Below, piece by piece: positions 1-6,692 of a DNA stretch of 21,984 nt; positions within the stretch are counted from its first letter, which is position 1, and each line of letters starts with the position of its first letter. This DNA is from an uncultured Flavobacteriales bacterium (GTDB lineage Bacteria > Bacteroidota > Bacteroidia > Flavobacteriales > Crocinitomicaceae). The position numbers and the translations under genes were made by a program. A model generated the notes under the pieces. That model was not told the DNA's origin, did no database searches, and saw only the letters and a list, made by a program, of their open reading frames with translations. The stretch is from positions 1-21,984 of the forward strand of contig CAMLIF010000063.1 in NCBI GenBank assembly GCA_946479985.1, written 5' to 3'.

Positions 1-38
1 TGACTATAGCTCTGTCTTTTCCTCTTTTTGGTTTTTAC

Positions 39-55
39 GCTTTCAGCTTTCCTCT
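39..55 (-). repeat. Purine-rich dispersed repeat, copy 1
   Basis: The 17 bases GCTTTCAGCTTTCCTCT (plus strand) recur exactly at 2404-2420. Both copies overlap or abut the stop codon of a minus-strand gene (marC-like here, folA there). A related TTTTCCTCTTTT block lies further out at 17-29. Seen directly by comparison within the window. Confidence 0.7.
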
Positions 56-686
56 AAATATTTGCTTCTTCCAAAAACACCGCCCCTGCCTTAAAAATGT
101 ATTCAATTCCTATAGCGATAACAATAAAGCCGATAATCCTGGAAATTGCATTGATTCCGGAGGCACCAAGCGACTTAACAATTCCGTGAGATGTTCTCAA
201 AACACCGTAAACACAAAAGCAAACTGCCAGAATTGCAGCCACGGCTGCTAAAATCCCATGGGTCGACTGCATTGTTTGATTGTAAGTGATTAGTAATGAA
301 ATAGAACCCGGACCGGCTAACATAGGAATTGCAAGCGGAGTTAATGAAACTTCCGACCGGGTTTCAATATCTGCCTGAACGCTTGATTTCTTCATCCCTT
401 TATGTCTGGTAAATGAACCCGTTAGAAGCGCAAAACCTGAAGAAGCAATGATTAGCCCGCCGGCCATACGCAAAGAATTAATTGAGATTCCGAAGAATTG
501 CAAAACAAACTTGCCGGCAAAAAATGAGATCAGCAGAATGGCAAGTACGTTGATTGAGGTCCAGAATGCAGTTTTATCGCGATTGATTTTTGAATCTGTT
601 TGTGTAAGTCCGACAAAAACAGGAACTGTTCCTAAAGGATTAATAACTGAGAAAAGTGCTGCGAAGATTGACAAGAATAATTCCAT
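54..686 (-). CDS. MarC family integral membrane protein
   Basis: A 210-residue hydrophobic protein with about six membrane segments (roughly residues 4-26, 46-66, 72-92, 117-137, 143-163 and 181-203). It carries the two half-repeats typical of the MarC/UPF0056 family: N-P-L-G at 16-19 and P-L-A-I-P-M-L-A-G-P-G-S-I at 117-129. Length is normal for the family. The transported substrate is not established; the old link of E. coli MarC to multiple antibiotic resistance was not upheld, so no resistance role should be assumed. It stands alone on the minus strand: the next minus-strand gene upstream begins at 2283 beyond a long non-coding stretch. A purine-rich repeat starts directly at its stop codon. 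The family call is firm, the function is not. Confidence 0.9.
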   Translation of the reverse strand: MELFLSIFAALFSVINPLGTVPVFVGLTQTDSKINRDKTAFWTSINVLAILLISFFAGKFVLQFFGISINSLRMAGGLIIASSGFALLTGSFTRHKGMKKSSVQADIETRSEVSLTPLAIPMLAGPGSISLLITYNQTMQSTHGILAAVAAILAVCFCVYGVLRTSHGIVKSLGASGINAISRIIGFIVIAIGIEYIFKAGAVFLEEANI

Positions 687-762
687 CGTTTTTTCTGCAA
701 AATTCCTGTATTTATAGGCATAGCGTGTTGCGGGAATGTTATCATACGGTTAGACTATTTGT

Positions 763-811
763 GAGAGGAAAAGATGCAAAGAGGAAGAGCGAAAAGCTAA
801 AAGAGGAAAAG
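763..811 (+). repeat. Purine-rich dispersed repeat, inverted copy
   Basis: An almost pure A/G tract made of GAGGAA-type units. The 16 bases AAAGCTAAAAGAGGAA at 793-808 are the exact reverse complement of 2393-2408, so this copy is in the opposite orientation to the two at gene ends. It marks the outer left side of the cassette-like segment. Confidence 0.65.
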
Positions 812-819
812 TAAAACTA

Positions 820-976
820 GTTTACAGCCGAATCCACTTCTTCTGCTTTCAACGGTTTCCGGCTTGGCGAAGGTGGCAATTTTCACCACAAGTGTTGATG
901 CGGAAAACCAAGCTTTGATTTAACACAAATGTGTCTGCGGACTGAACCGCCAATTTCTCCAAATTATTATAGCCAG
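820..976. repeat. Hairpin-rich non-coding region, attC-like in general form
   Basis: The gene-free stretch 687-981 holds, besides the purine-rich repeat, a set of short inverted repeats packed together: GCTTGG at 862-867 with CCAAGC at 908-913; GGTTTCCG at 854-861 with CGGAAAACC at 901-909 (one-base bulge); GTGG at 873-876 with CCAC at 886-889; ACAC at 923-926 with GTGT at 931-934; GCGG at 937-940 with CCGC at 947-950. It ends in TTATAGCCAG (967-976), which is repeated inverted on the other side of the gene. This could be a folded recombination site, or the 3' untranslated structure of the neighbouring gene. No integrase is in the window, so the attC comparison is an inference. Confidence 0.45.
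967..976 (+). repeat. Left arm of 10-bp inverted repeat around the nuclease-like gene
   Basis: TTATAGCCAG here is the exact reverse complement of CTGGCTATAA at 2309-2318. The two arms bracket a single gene, lying 5 bases beyond its stop and 25 bases before its start. The likeness continues weakly past the arms (TTTTA follows on both sides, with one extra base on one side). Confidence 0.6.
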
Positions 977-981
977 TTTTA

Positions 982-2283
982 TTATTCGCCATCTGGATAT
1001 TCCTTTTCTGCTACTTTAATTTCTTGATGATTTGTAAACCACCCAAGTAATTCAACGTCTTTCTTTATTTGCAACTCTTTCTCTTTTGAAAATGGTACAA
1101 TATCTTTTATTAATCCCATTTTGAATTGTTTGAATTCGTTTGTCGTTGCAATCATAATCATTGATTTACTCTTGTAATTTGAGTAAACAGAAAAACTGTC
1201 TAATGCAATTCCTAGAAGAGTGTTAACCATTTCTTGTGGCATTTCTTGCGGATAAAAAGCAAATACAATTCCCGTCCCATCAAAGTCAGCATATCTTCTT
1301 GCAAGAAAATTTCCTTTTGCGTCCTTGTATGTGTTGAAGAACTGCAAGAAATTATTAGAAATAACCCTTCGATTAAACCGATTAAATGACATAATCGCAG
1401 TCGCCAAATCAATCGAATTTTCGTTGTGATTGTTTAAAATTTCTCTTTTAACAAGCTCGTCAAGGAAGTAGCTGTTCTTATCTAAATCCCTTTTTTTCTT
1501 TACTTGTTGTCTTTGATTGAAATCAGTCCAATTGCCATCTAATTGAACAAACATTCCGTTATATTCTTTTGATTGAATGTATTCAGGAAAAGTCCTTTCA
1601 TTCTTTAAATAATGAGCTAAAATATCGTGTTCTGTCCCTGAAATAAGGATGCTTTGTTTTTCATTTGGATTAAACTGATTTTGGGCATATTCAAAAAACT
1701 GTTGAGCTGTTTCAGCAGGAAAATCATCTTCATCTCCTGGCAAAATTGTAACTGTTTTGTCAGCGAACAATAATTCTCTCTTTTGTAAATATTCCAAAAA
1801 GTCAGGAATTGTATCTAACTCATGAACTATTGTTTGAAACGCTTCTTTGTCCAAAAGCGTAATGAACTTTTCGTCTTTGGTCTCCTGATTGAATGGATAA
1901 AACCGAACTCCTTCTCCAAGGTTAATAATTACTCTATGAATATTTCTAATTTTCTCGGACGGGAACCTTTCAATTTCTCTGTTTGGATGTTTAATAAAAA
2001 TGTCTCTATCGCTGTTTAATAGTTTTCTTTCCGCACCATAAATTTGTTTTACCGCTTTTTCGATTGTCCGTCTGAAATACCTTGAATAAAGGTCCTTGAA
2101 TTCATAATTCTTGACAGAGATTATAATTAAATTTTCGCCAAACAAAATTAGTAGGTCACAAATTTCTTTTTTGTCGCCACTTTCATCTTTTGGACTAGGA
2201 TAACACCAATGCTCTATGAAAGAATTAAAAGCAATTCTGTTCACAAAATCTTCTCCGGCATTTCCTTTTTCTGTCGAGTTCAT
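982..2283 (-). CDS. Unknown protein with PD-(D/E)XK/NERD-like N-terminus
   Basis: A 433-residue soluble protein with no signal peptide or membrane segment. I do not recognise the full-length family. The first 60 residues look like a restriction-endonuclease-type fold: Glu11 in G-N-A-G-E-D-F, Asp43 in E-I-C-D-L-L-I-L, then a hydrophobic strand ending in S-V-K-N (Ser56, Lys58). This matches the E...D...(E/S)xK layout of NERD and related nucleases, with Ser where Glu is more usual. The rest (about 60-433) shows no motif I can name. The gene is visibly more AT-rich than its neighbours, stands alone, and is bracketed by a 10-bp inverted repeat and a hairpin-rich stretch, which suggests acquisition as a cassette. 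A defence or DNA-processing role is a guess from fold and context. The start is the ATG complementary to 2281-2283. Confidence 0.6.
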   Translation of the reverse strand: MNSTEKGNAGEDFVNRIAFNSFIEHWCYPSPKDESGDKKEICDLLILFGENLIIISVKNYEFKDLYSRYFRRTIEKAVKQIYGAERKLLNSDRDIFIKHPNREIERFPSEKIRNIHRVIINLGEGVRFYPFNQETKDEKFITLLDKEAFQTIVHELDTIPDFLEYLQKRELLFADKTVTILPGDEDDFPAETAQQFFEYAQNQFNPNEKQSILISGTEHDILAHYLKNERTFPEYIQSKEYNGMFVQLDGNWTDFNQRQQVKKKRDLDKNSYFLDELVKREILNNHNENSIDLATAIMSFNRFNRRVISNNFLQFFNTYKDAKGNFLARRYADFDGTGIVFAFYPQEMPQEMVNTLLGIALDSFSVYSNYKSKSMIMIATTNEFKQFKMGLIKDIVPFSKEKELQIKKDVELLGWFTNHQEIKVAEKEYPDGE

Positions 2284-2308
2284 TATTTCTATTTGGTTGT
2301 CCTAAAAT

Positions 2309-2318
2309 CTGGCTATAA
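2309..2318 (+). repeat. Right arm of 10-bp inverted repeat around the nuclease-like gene
   Basis: CTGGCTATAA, reverse complement of 967-976. About 30 bases further right lies the palindrome GTTATAAC (2347-2354). This arm is upstream of the gene, so it may also sit in its leader. Confidence 0.6.
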
Positions 2319-2365
2319 CATTCATTTTTGTAGTAGTTTTGATAGTGTTATAACGTCAATTGCTA

Positions 2366-2420
2366 TCTTTTCCTCTCTCTGACCTTCCTCTCTTCCTCTT
2401 TTAGCTTTCAGCTTTCCTCT
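2366..2420 (-). repeat. Purine-rich dispersed repeat, copy 2
   Basis: On the minus strand this is a run of AGAGGAA, GCTGAAAGC and AAAAGAGGAA units starting at the folA stop codon. It shares 17 exact bases with 39-55 and 16 inverted bases with 793-808. It forms the outer right side of the cassette-like segment. Confidence 0.65.
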
Positions 2421-2920
2421 TATGAATACCGTTTCGTTTCAAAACCAACCTCATGCTTTTCATCTTTCTCCTGAACGAAAATGGTTTCCGATTCCCATTT
2501 CTGCAAATCGATTTCAGGGAAGAATGTATCTGCCCCAAAAGTTCCGTCAACATGTGTGATGTACATTTCGTCAATAATACCCGCGGTTATAGCTTCCTGG
2601 TAAATTTGACCGCCACCAATAATGAAAATAGTACGTTCATCATTTTCGTAATGCTCTAAACAAGCTCCAAGCGAAGGAAATACTTTTGCCCCCGGTGCCT
2701 GGTATTCATCATTTCGGGTAAGAACTGCGTTTTCACGGTTCGGGAGCGGTCTGAATCTTTCAGGAATAGAATCGTAATTCTTTCTTCCGGTAACCACCAC
2801 ATGTCCGGTTGTTGTTTCTTTGAAAAACTTCATGTCGGCTGGTAAATGCCACATCAGATCATTATTCTTCCCTATTCCGCGTTCCTGATCCATTGCAACG
2901 ATCAATGCTACTTTACTCAT
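2420..2920 (-). CDS. folA: Dihydrofolate reductase
   Basis: Reduces dihydrofolate to tetrahydrofolate with NADPH in the cytoplasm, supplying one-carbon units for thymidylate and purine synthesis. The 166-residue length is typical. Family motifs are all present: A-M-D-Q-E-R-G-I-G at 9-17 (Met20-loop region), W-H-L-P-A-D with the catalytic acid Asp29 (equivalent to E. coli Asp27), V-T-G-R-K-N-Y-D-S-I, and the nucleotide-binding I-I-G-G-G-Q-I-Y near residue 100. It is the last gene of a minus-strand operon, starting 2 bases after the upstream DUF4230 gene stops. thyA, a common partner, is not next to it here. A purine-rich repeat begins at the stop codon. High confidence. Confidence 0.97.
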   Translation of the reverse strand: MSKVALIVAMDQERGIGKNNDLMWHLPADMKFFKETTTGHVVVTGRKNYDSIPERFRPLPNRENAVLTRNDEYQAPGAKVFPSLGACLEHYENDERTIFIIGGGQIYQEAITAGIIDEMYITHVDGTFGADTFFPEIDLQKWESETIFVQEKDEKHEVGFETKRYS

Positions 2921-2922
2921 AT

Positions 2923-3570
2923 TTATTTGACAAAAATTATTTTAACCGGTTTATCTGATTTCACCAATTGCTTGATGGTTCTCTCCAATGGTTCACGTGC
3001 TTTCAACGGCAAGTGCAGGTCTTCACCGTTCTTGATCATGCGTTTTTTCGCTTTGATCATCATTTTTCTTCGCGCATAATCAGACCATGTACCGTTTTCC
3101 ACAAACACATCCGTATTCAGCGGATTAACCGTTGCGGACAGCAGCTCAGGTTCCGGAAGCGTGATAACCAGCGTATCTTTCTGAACACTCATATCGAAAT
3201 CGCTTGTTTTCAGATTTACTCCGTAAAGCAGTTCTCCTTTCACAATCAATGTCAACCGGCGTTTTATCGGAGAAGGTTTAATGAATTCATCGAATGTGTT
3301 GAAATCGCCCAGTTTTTCCCAAACATCAAAGCCATTCTTATACATTTCCAGTGTATCTACAACCACCTCGTCTTTGAAACGAATAGTGTTTAATTCCAAA
3401 ATAGCTTTAATCTGCTCAACGCGCAGAGGAGTATCATCAATTTGCGCTTCGGTTGGTGAATTTGCCGATTTCACAATTTGAATGATAATGATTACTCCAA
3501 TGACAATTGCAGCCAATGCACCCAGCCGGATGACAAGGGTTTTAATCTCTTTTATCTTCTTCTTGTCCAT
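2923..3570 (-). CDS. DUF4230 protein, single N-terminal membrane anchor
   Basis: A 215-residue protein. Residues about 10-30 are one hydrophobic helix after a Lys-rich start (M-D-K-K-K-I-K), so it should be an inner-membrane protein with the bulk outside the cytoplasm. The body has the DUF4230 pattern: an E-L-N-T-I-R-F motif, then alternating strands with L-T-L-I-V-K-G-E-L-L-Y-G-V-N-L and V-I-T-L-P-E-P-E-L-L. Function of the family is unknown. Its first 29 bases overlap the end of the upstream DUF4230 gene, so the two are probably translationally coupled. The pair looks like diverged paralogues, one membrane-anchored and one a lipoprotein. Confidence 0.75.
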   Translation of the reverse strand: MDKKKIKEIKTLVIRLGALAAIVIGVIIIIQIVKSANSPTEAQIDDTPLRVEQIKAILELNTIRFKDEVVVDTLEMYKNGFDVWEKLGDFNTFDEFIKPSPIKRRLTLIVKGELLYGVNLKTSDFDMSVQKDTLVITLPEPELLSATVNPLNTDVFVENGTWSDYARRKMMIKAKKRMIKNGEDLHLPLKAREPLERTIKQLVKSDKPVKIIFVK

Positions 3571-4099
3571 GTACGATTACTTCTTCAAACCCTAGTTGCT
3601 TGTAAAAATCCTTGATGAAAACAACCGCATTTTTCTCAGCGTCGCTCAGGATATTGAGTTCTTTCATATCCCTGCGAATGGCTTTCTCACCTTTCTTCAG
3701 GATTTCATTGGTTTCTTCCTGGGTAAACTGAAAGCGAAAACCACTTACCTCTACCATTTCCGTTTTCATCAGTTTCGGATCCATATCAAAACTGGTAATT
3801 TCCGCTGCCGGAAGGGAAATTTCAATGCGTTTTCCATTGATTTTGATATCCTCGTCTCTGATTTTGCTCAAATTCACCCCGGCCTTTACTTTCGCTTTAC
3901 AGGAAATGAGAATTTTTCGGTCGCCGAACTTATACCATTCGCCGTTATCGCTTAATTTGACAATTTTCCCAAGGGTATATTCCGTTGTTGAAAGCGTTCC
4001 TATCTCACGGATTTCAAATATCTCGGCTTTTTTAGCCTTTTCCTCCGAACAGGAGAAAAGAAAGGCCATAATTACGGGAAGAACAATCAGTTTCCGCAT
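3542..4099 (-). CDS. DUF4230 lipoprotein
   Basis: A 185-residue protein with a lipoprotein signal: M-R-K, a hydrophobic stretch, then F-L-F-S-C with the lipidated Cys at 17. The mature part fits DUF4230: I-G-T-L-S-T-T-E-Y-T, then K-F-G-D-R-K-I-L-I-S-C-K-A-K-V-K-A-G-V-N-L, then I-E-I-S-L-P-A-A-E-I. Function unknown. It sits 12 bases after the amidohydrolase gene and overlaps the second DUF4230 gene by 29 bases; the overlap argues for coordinated, perhaps stoichiometric, synthesis of two envelope proteins. What they have to do with folA and the peptidase is not visible. Confidence 0.8.
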   Translation of the reverse strand: MRKLIVLPVIMAFLFSCSEEKAKKAEIFEIREIGTLSTTEYTLGKIVKLSDNGEWYKFGDRKILISCKAKVKAGVNLSKIRDEDIKINGKRIEISLPAAEITSFDMDPKLMKTEMVEVSGFRFQFTQEETNEILKKGEKAIRRDMKELNILSDAEKNAVVFIKDFYKQLGFEEVIVHGQEEDKRD

Positions 4100-4111
4100 T
4101 TACTTCAATTT

Positions 4112-5287
4112 TTATATGAACGGTGCTAAACACATGGCCCTGATTCCCGTTTCGAGACAGCCGTAATCAACATCAAATTTCGGGTGATGCACACCAAAAG
4201 TCAAACCACGTTTTTCATTCCGTACTCCCAATCTAAAAAAACAAACCGGGATTTCCTGTGAATAGTAGGCAAAATCTTCAGAGGTTAAGCGCAGCGGCAA
4301 TTCTTCCACTTTATCTTCACCAAACTCTGTAATTGCAGATTTCCTCATTTTGGCAGTCAGTTCTTCGTTATTGTAAAGCATCGGATACCCTAATGAGATC
4401 TCGAAATCTGCTGTTGCCCCGAAAGCCTGGCAAATAGAATGAACCTGCAGCTCAATCAATTGATGAGCCTTCGCTCGCCAGGTTTCGTCCATTGTTCTAA
4501 ATGTTCCTTTCAGGATTGCTTTCTCGGGAATAACATTGGTTGCACCTAACGCTTCAAAATGACCGAAGGATAAAACACACGGAATTTTCGGATCACAATT
4601 CCTGCTGACAATCTGCTGCAAACTTGTCAGTAACTGTGCACCAATCATAATTGGATCAATGGCCTGATGCGGCATAGCTCCATGTCCGCCTTTCCCGTTA
4701 ATAGTAATATAAATTTCATCGCATGAAGCCATGTACAATCCTTCGCGAAAGCCTACTTTACCGGCTTCCATTTCAGGATAAACGTGCAATGCAAATAATG
4801 ATCCTACTTTTGGGTTATGGAGTACGTTTTCTTTTATCAGCAAAGAAGCTCCACCCGGATTTTTCTCTTCACCCGGTTGAAAGATCAGTTTTACAGGTTT
4901 TGGTAACTCATCTCTTATCGACCATAAATATTCTGCCGCCGCGAGGTGAATTGCTGTATGAACATCATGACCGCATGCATGCATAATCCCTTCATTTTGA
5001 GAAGTATATTCGGCATTCGTCTGTTCCACAATAGGCAAAGCATCCAATTCAGATCTTAAACCTACACATGGTTCATTGTCAGAATGGTGTTTTCCGCGAA
5101 TGATTCCGATAACACCGGTAACTGCTACATTCTTTTGATGAGGAATACCGATTTCCGTTAGTTTATCCGAAACAAACTCCATGGTTTTGAATTCCCGGAA
5201 AGACAATTCCGGAAAGCGGTGCATGTGCTCCCTGTTTTCCTGCGCTTTTAGAACAAGCCGGTTTAATATATCTCTGGAAAAGGTCAT
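4112..5287 (-). CDS. M20-family amidohydrolase (N-acyl-amino-acid hydrolase type)
   Basis: A 391-residue cytoplasmic metalloenzyme of the M20D group (amidohydrolases such as hippurate or N-acyl-L-amino acid hydrolases). Metal-binding and catalytic landmarks: H-A-C-G-H-D at 103-108 (Cys105, His107), Q-P-G-E-E at 137-141, A-L-H-V-Y-P, the dimerisation-domain motif G-K-G-G-H-G-A-M-P-H, and C-terminal T-S-E-D-F-A-Y-Y and G-V-H-H-P-K-F-D. No signal peptide. It likely splits an amide bond to release an amino acid; the natural substrate cannot be told from sequence. It is first in a four-gene operon ending in folA. A near-match -7 box, TACCTTTC, lies on the minus strand at 5311-5318, about 25 bases before the ATG. 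Confidence 0.92.
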   Translation of the reverse strand: MTFSRDILNRLVLKAQENREHMHRFPELSFREFKTMEFVSDKLTEIGIPHQKNVAVTGVIGIIRGKHHSDNEPCVGLRSELDALPIVEQTNAEYTSQNEGIMHACGHDVHTAIHLAAAEYLWSIRDELPKPVKLIFQPGEEKNPGGASLLIKENVLHNPKVGSLFALHVYPEMEAGKVGFREGLYMASCDEIYITINGKGGHGAMPHQAIDPIMIGAQLLTSLQQIVSRNCDPKIPCVLSFGHFEALGATNVIPEKAILKGTFRTMDETWRAKAHQLIELQVHSICQAFGATADFEISLGYPMLYNNEELTAKMRKSAITEFGEDKVEELPLRLTSEDFAYYSQEIPVCFFRLGVRNEKRGLTFGVHHPKFDVDYGCLETGIRAMCLAPFI

Positions 5288-5334
5288 TCTAACTATTGAA
5301 TTTCAAGCTGGAAAGGTAGTGAATTATCTGCAGA

Positions 5335-5398
5335 GTGAAAACGCGTGTTATACGGAAAAGACTGAGAAAAAGAAAACGTTTTCACATACTCTTTTTTT
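5335..5398 (+). other. Inverted repeat and palindrome followed by a T run, no gene upstream
   Basis: GTGAAAACG (5335-5343) is repeated inverted as CGTTTTCAC (5377-5385); inside the second arm is the perfect 12-base palindrome GAAAACGTTTTC (5372-5383). A run of seven T follows at 5392-5398. It could be a weak plus-strand terminator or an operator near the amidohydrolase promoter. I cannot decide between them. Confidence 0.3.
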
Positions 5399-5463
5399 GA
5401 GGAAGGCGGGTCAAAAACCTTTGCTATGGTCGGTATAAACTTCTCGCCCCGACAAACAAGACA

Positions 5464-5497
5464 CAAAAAAAAGAGCAACATAAAAATGCTGCTCTTT
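5464..5497 (-). terminator. Intrinsic terminator of tRNA-His
   Basis: On the minus strand an 11-bp stem (arms 5486-5496 and 5471-5481, one G-U pair), a 4-base loop and a run of U after it. It lies 7 bases past the tRNA 3' end and fits Rho-independent termination of the tRNA transcript. Confidence 0.85.
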
Positions 5498-5503
5498 CTC
5501 AAG

Positions 5504-5578
5504 GGAGGGAGACGGGTCTCGAACCCGCGACCTCTGGTACCACAAACCAGCGCTCTAACCAACTGAGCTACAACCTCC
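5504..5578 (-). tRNA. tRNA-His (anticodon GTG)
   Basis: Cloverleaf on the minus strand: D arm GCTC...GAGC, anticodon stem CTGGT/ACCAG with loop TTGTGGT giving anticodon GTG (His), five-base variable loop, T arm GCGGG-TTCGAGA-CCCGT. An extra G at -1 (5578) faces C73 (5504), the hallmark of tRNA-His. The 3' CCA is not encoded. Oddity: acceptor positions 5-68 (T-C) and 6-67 (T-T) do not pair, while -1, 1-4 and 7 do. It has its own promoter-like box and a strong terminator, so it is probably a single-gene unit. Confidence 0.93.
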
Positions 5579-5618
5579 GTATTGCTTTGAAATCATTGGC
5601 TGACCTCATAAGCGAGAG

Positions 5619-5626
5619 CAAAAATA
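5619..5626 (-). promoter_or_regulatory. Candidate -7 box for tRNA-His
   Basis: TATTTTTG on the minus strand fits the Bacteroidota consensus TAnnTTTG. It would start RNA about 37 bases before the tRNA. I see no well-spaced TTG -33 element. Confidence 0.45.
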
Positions 5627-5792
5627 ATACTTTTTTCTACAAATAAGCCTATGAAGAGCTAAAAAAAATATCGTTTCACATTTGCAGCCAAATTAACATC
5701 AAATTAAACGAAACCAACAAATTGAATTCCAACCGTTTTGTAAGCTGTGCATCTTAGCAATTAGAATGCTAGTTAAAAAACAATATTTGGAG

Positions 5793-5800
5793 TATTTTTG
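5793..5800 (+). promoter_or_regulatory. Candidate -7 box for the lipoprotein/sugar transferase operon
   Basis: TATTTTTG matches TAnnTTTG. Transcription would begin near 5804, giving a leader of about 12 bases before the ATG at 5816. The -33 TTG is not evident. This also argues against the upstream TTG (5798) as a start codon, as it lies inside the box. Confidence 0.5.
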
Positions 5801-5815
5801 CGTTCGATTAACAGT

Positions 5816-6688
5816 ATGAAAAATATCGTATTATTTGGCTTAGTTTCTTTCCTGGTGTTCGGATGCGTCCGCAATAACCCACAGCCGGTTTGGTTAGATC
5901 TGAGTACATGGCAAATTGAAGACAATCCGGAACTTATCGAAGGCCCCGGATATTTAAATCACAACTTCACGGATGTTTGGGTTTATGTTGACAACAAATT
6001 GATCGGAGTATTCGAATTGCCTTGTAAAATTCCGGTTCTTATAACAGGTGAAAACAAATCTGTTCGTCTCTACCCGACTATCCGGAACAATGGTATTTCA
6101 GGTACAAAAAAGATTTACCCGTTCTGCGAAGCCTTCGAGCAAACTTACGATCTTGTTGCCGGAAGCACGATTTCCATTCAACCAATAACACGTTATGCTA
6201 AAGAATGTGAGTTCTGGCTGGAAGATTTTGAGTCTTCAAGTTCAAAATTCACTACAGACGCTAACAATTCAAATGCAACTATGACATTTGAAAGCAATCC
6301 TGCTATTTCGCTTGACGGAACTTATGGTCATATTTCACTTAACGGATCAACAGATTCTTTATGGCGCGGCATTTCAGTAGACCCGATTGTTTTACCGAAA
6401 TCAGGGGCCGAAGTTTATATGGAAATAGACTATCACAATACTAATAACGTTGAACAAGGGTTAGTAACCGTTTATTCAGGCGGCTCTACAGTTGACAATC
6501 CTTATGGACAAATGAACAAACAGGATCCGGGTTCTGTAAAATGGAAAAAAATCTATTTCGACATGAAAGAAATTGTTTCCTATTACACATCCTCATCGGG
6601 TTACAAACCTTATTTGAAATCTGTTATCCAGGAAGCAACGGGCTCTGCCGACATTTACATTGACAACATTCGTTTAGTACACTTCTGA
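5816..6688 (+). CDS. Unknown lipoprotein co-transcribed with a sugar transferase
   Basis: A 290-residue outer-envelope lipoprotein: M-K-N start, hydrophobic helix, then V-F-G-C with the lipidated Cys at 17. I chose the ATG at 5816 because it gives a proper signal peptide and lies just after a promoter box. The first half (about 20-120) includes W-L-D-L-S-T-W and V-W-V-Y-V-D-N-K-L-I-G-V-F-E-L-P, a beta-rich segment. The second half (about 135-290) starts E-F-W-L-E-D-F-E and ends A-D-I-Y-I-D-N-I-R-L, a pattern seen in jelly-roll carbohydrate-binding-like domains. Function is not known. It is 4 bases upstream of the glycosylphosphotransferase gene, which suggests a part in glycan assembly or display; that is inference from context only. 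Confidence 0.75.
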   Translation: MKNIVLFGLVSFLVFGCVRNNPQPVWLDLSTWQIEDNPELIEGPGYLNHNFTDVWVYVDNKLIGVFELPCKIPVLITGENKSVRLYPTIRNNGISGTKKIYPFCEAFEQTYDLVAGSTISIQPITRYAKECEFWLEDFESSSSKFTTDANNSNATMTFESNPAISLDGTYGHISLNGSTDSLWRGISVDPIVLPKSGAEVYMEIDYHNTNNVEQGLVTVYSGGSTVDNPYGQMNKQDPGSVKWKKIYFDMKEIVSYYTSSSGYKPYLKSVIQEATGSADIYIDNIRLVHF

Positions 6689-6692
6689 TTAC

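Noticed and set aside
763..2420. Insertion sequence or transposon
   Set aside because: No transposase-like frame, no clear terminal repeats of IS length and no target-site duplication that I could see; only a cassette-like reading is left.
2968..3955. Plus-strand frames opposite the DUF4230 genes
   Set aside because: Antisense, no signal or motif, while the minus-strand frames have a lipobox and family patterns.
5293..5562. Minus-strand open frame of 89 codons
   Set aside because: It runs through the tRNA-His gene and its terminator; the first residues are translated tRNA sequence.
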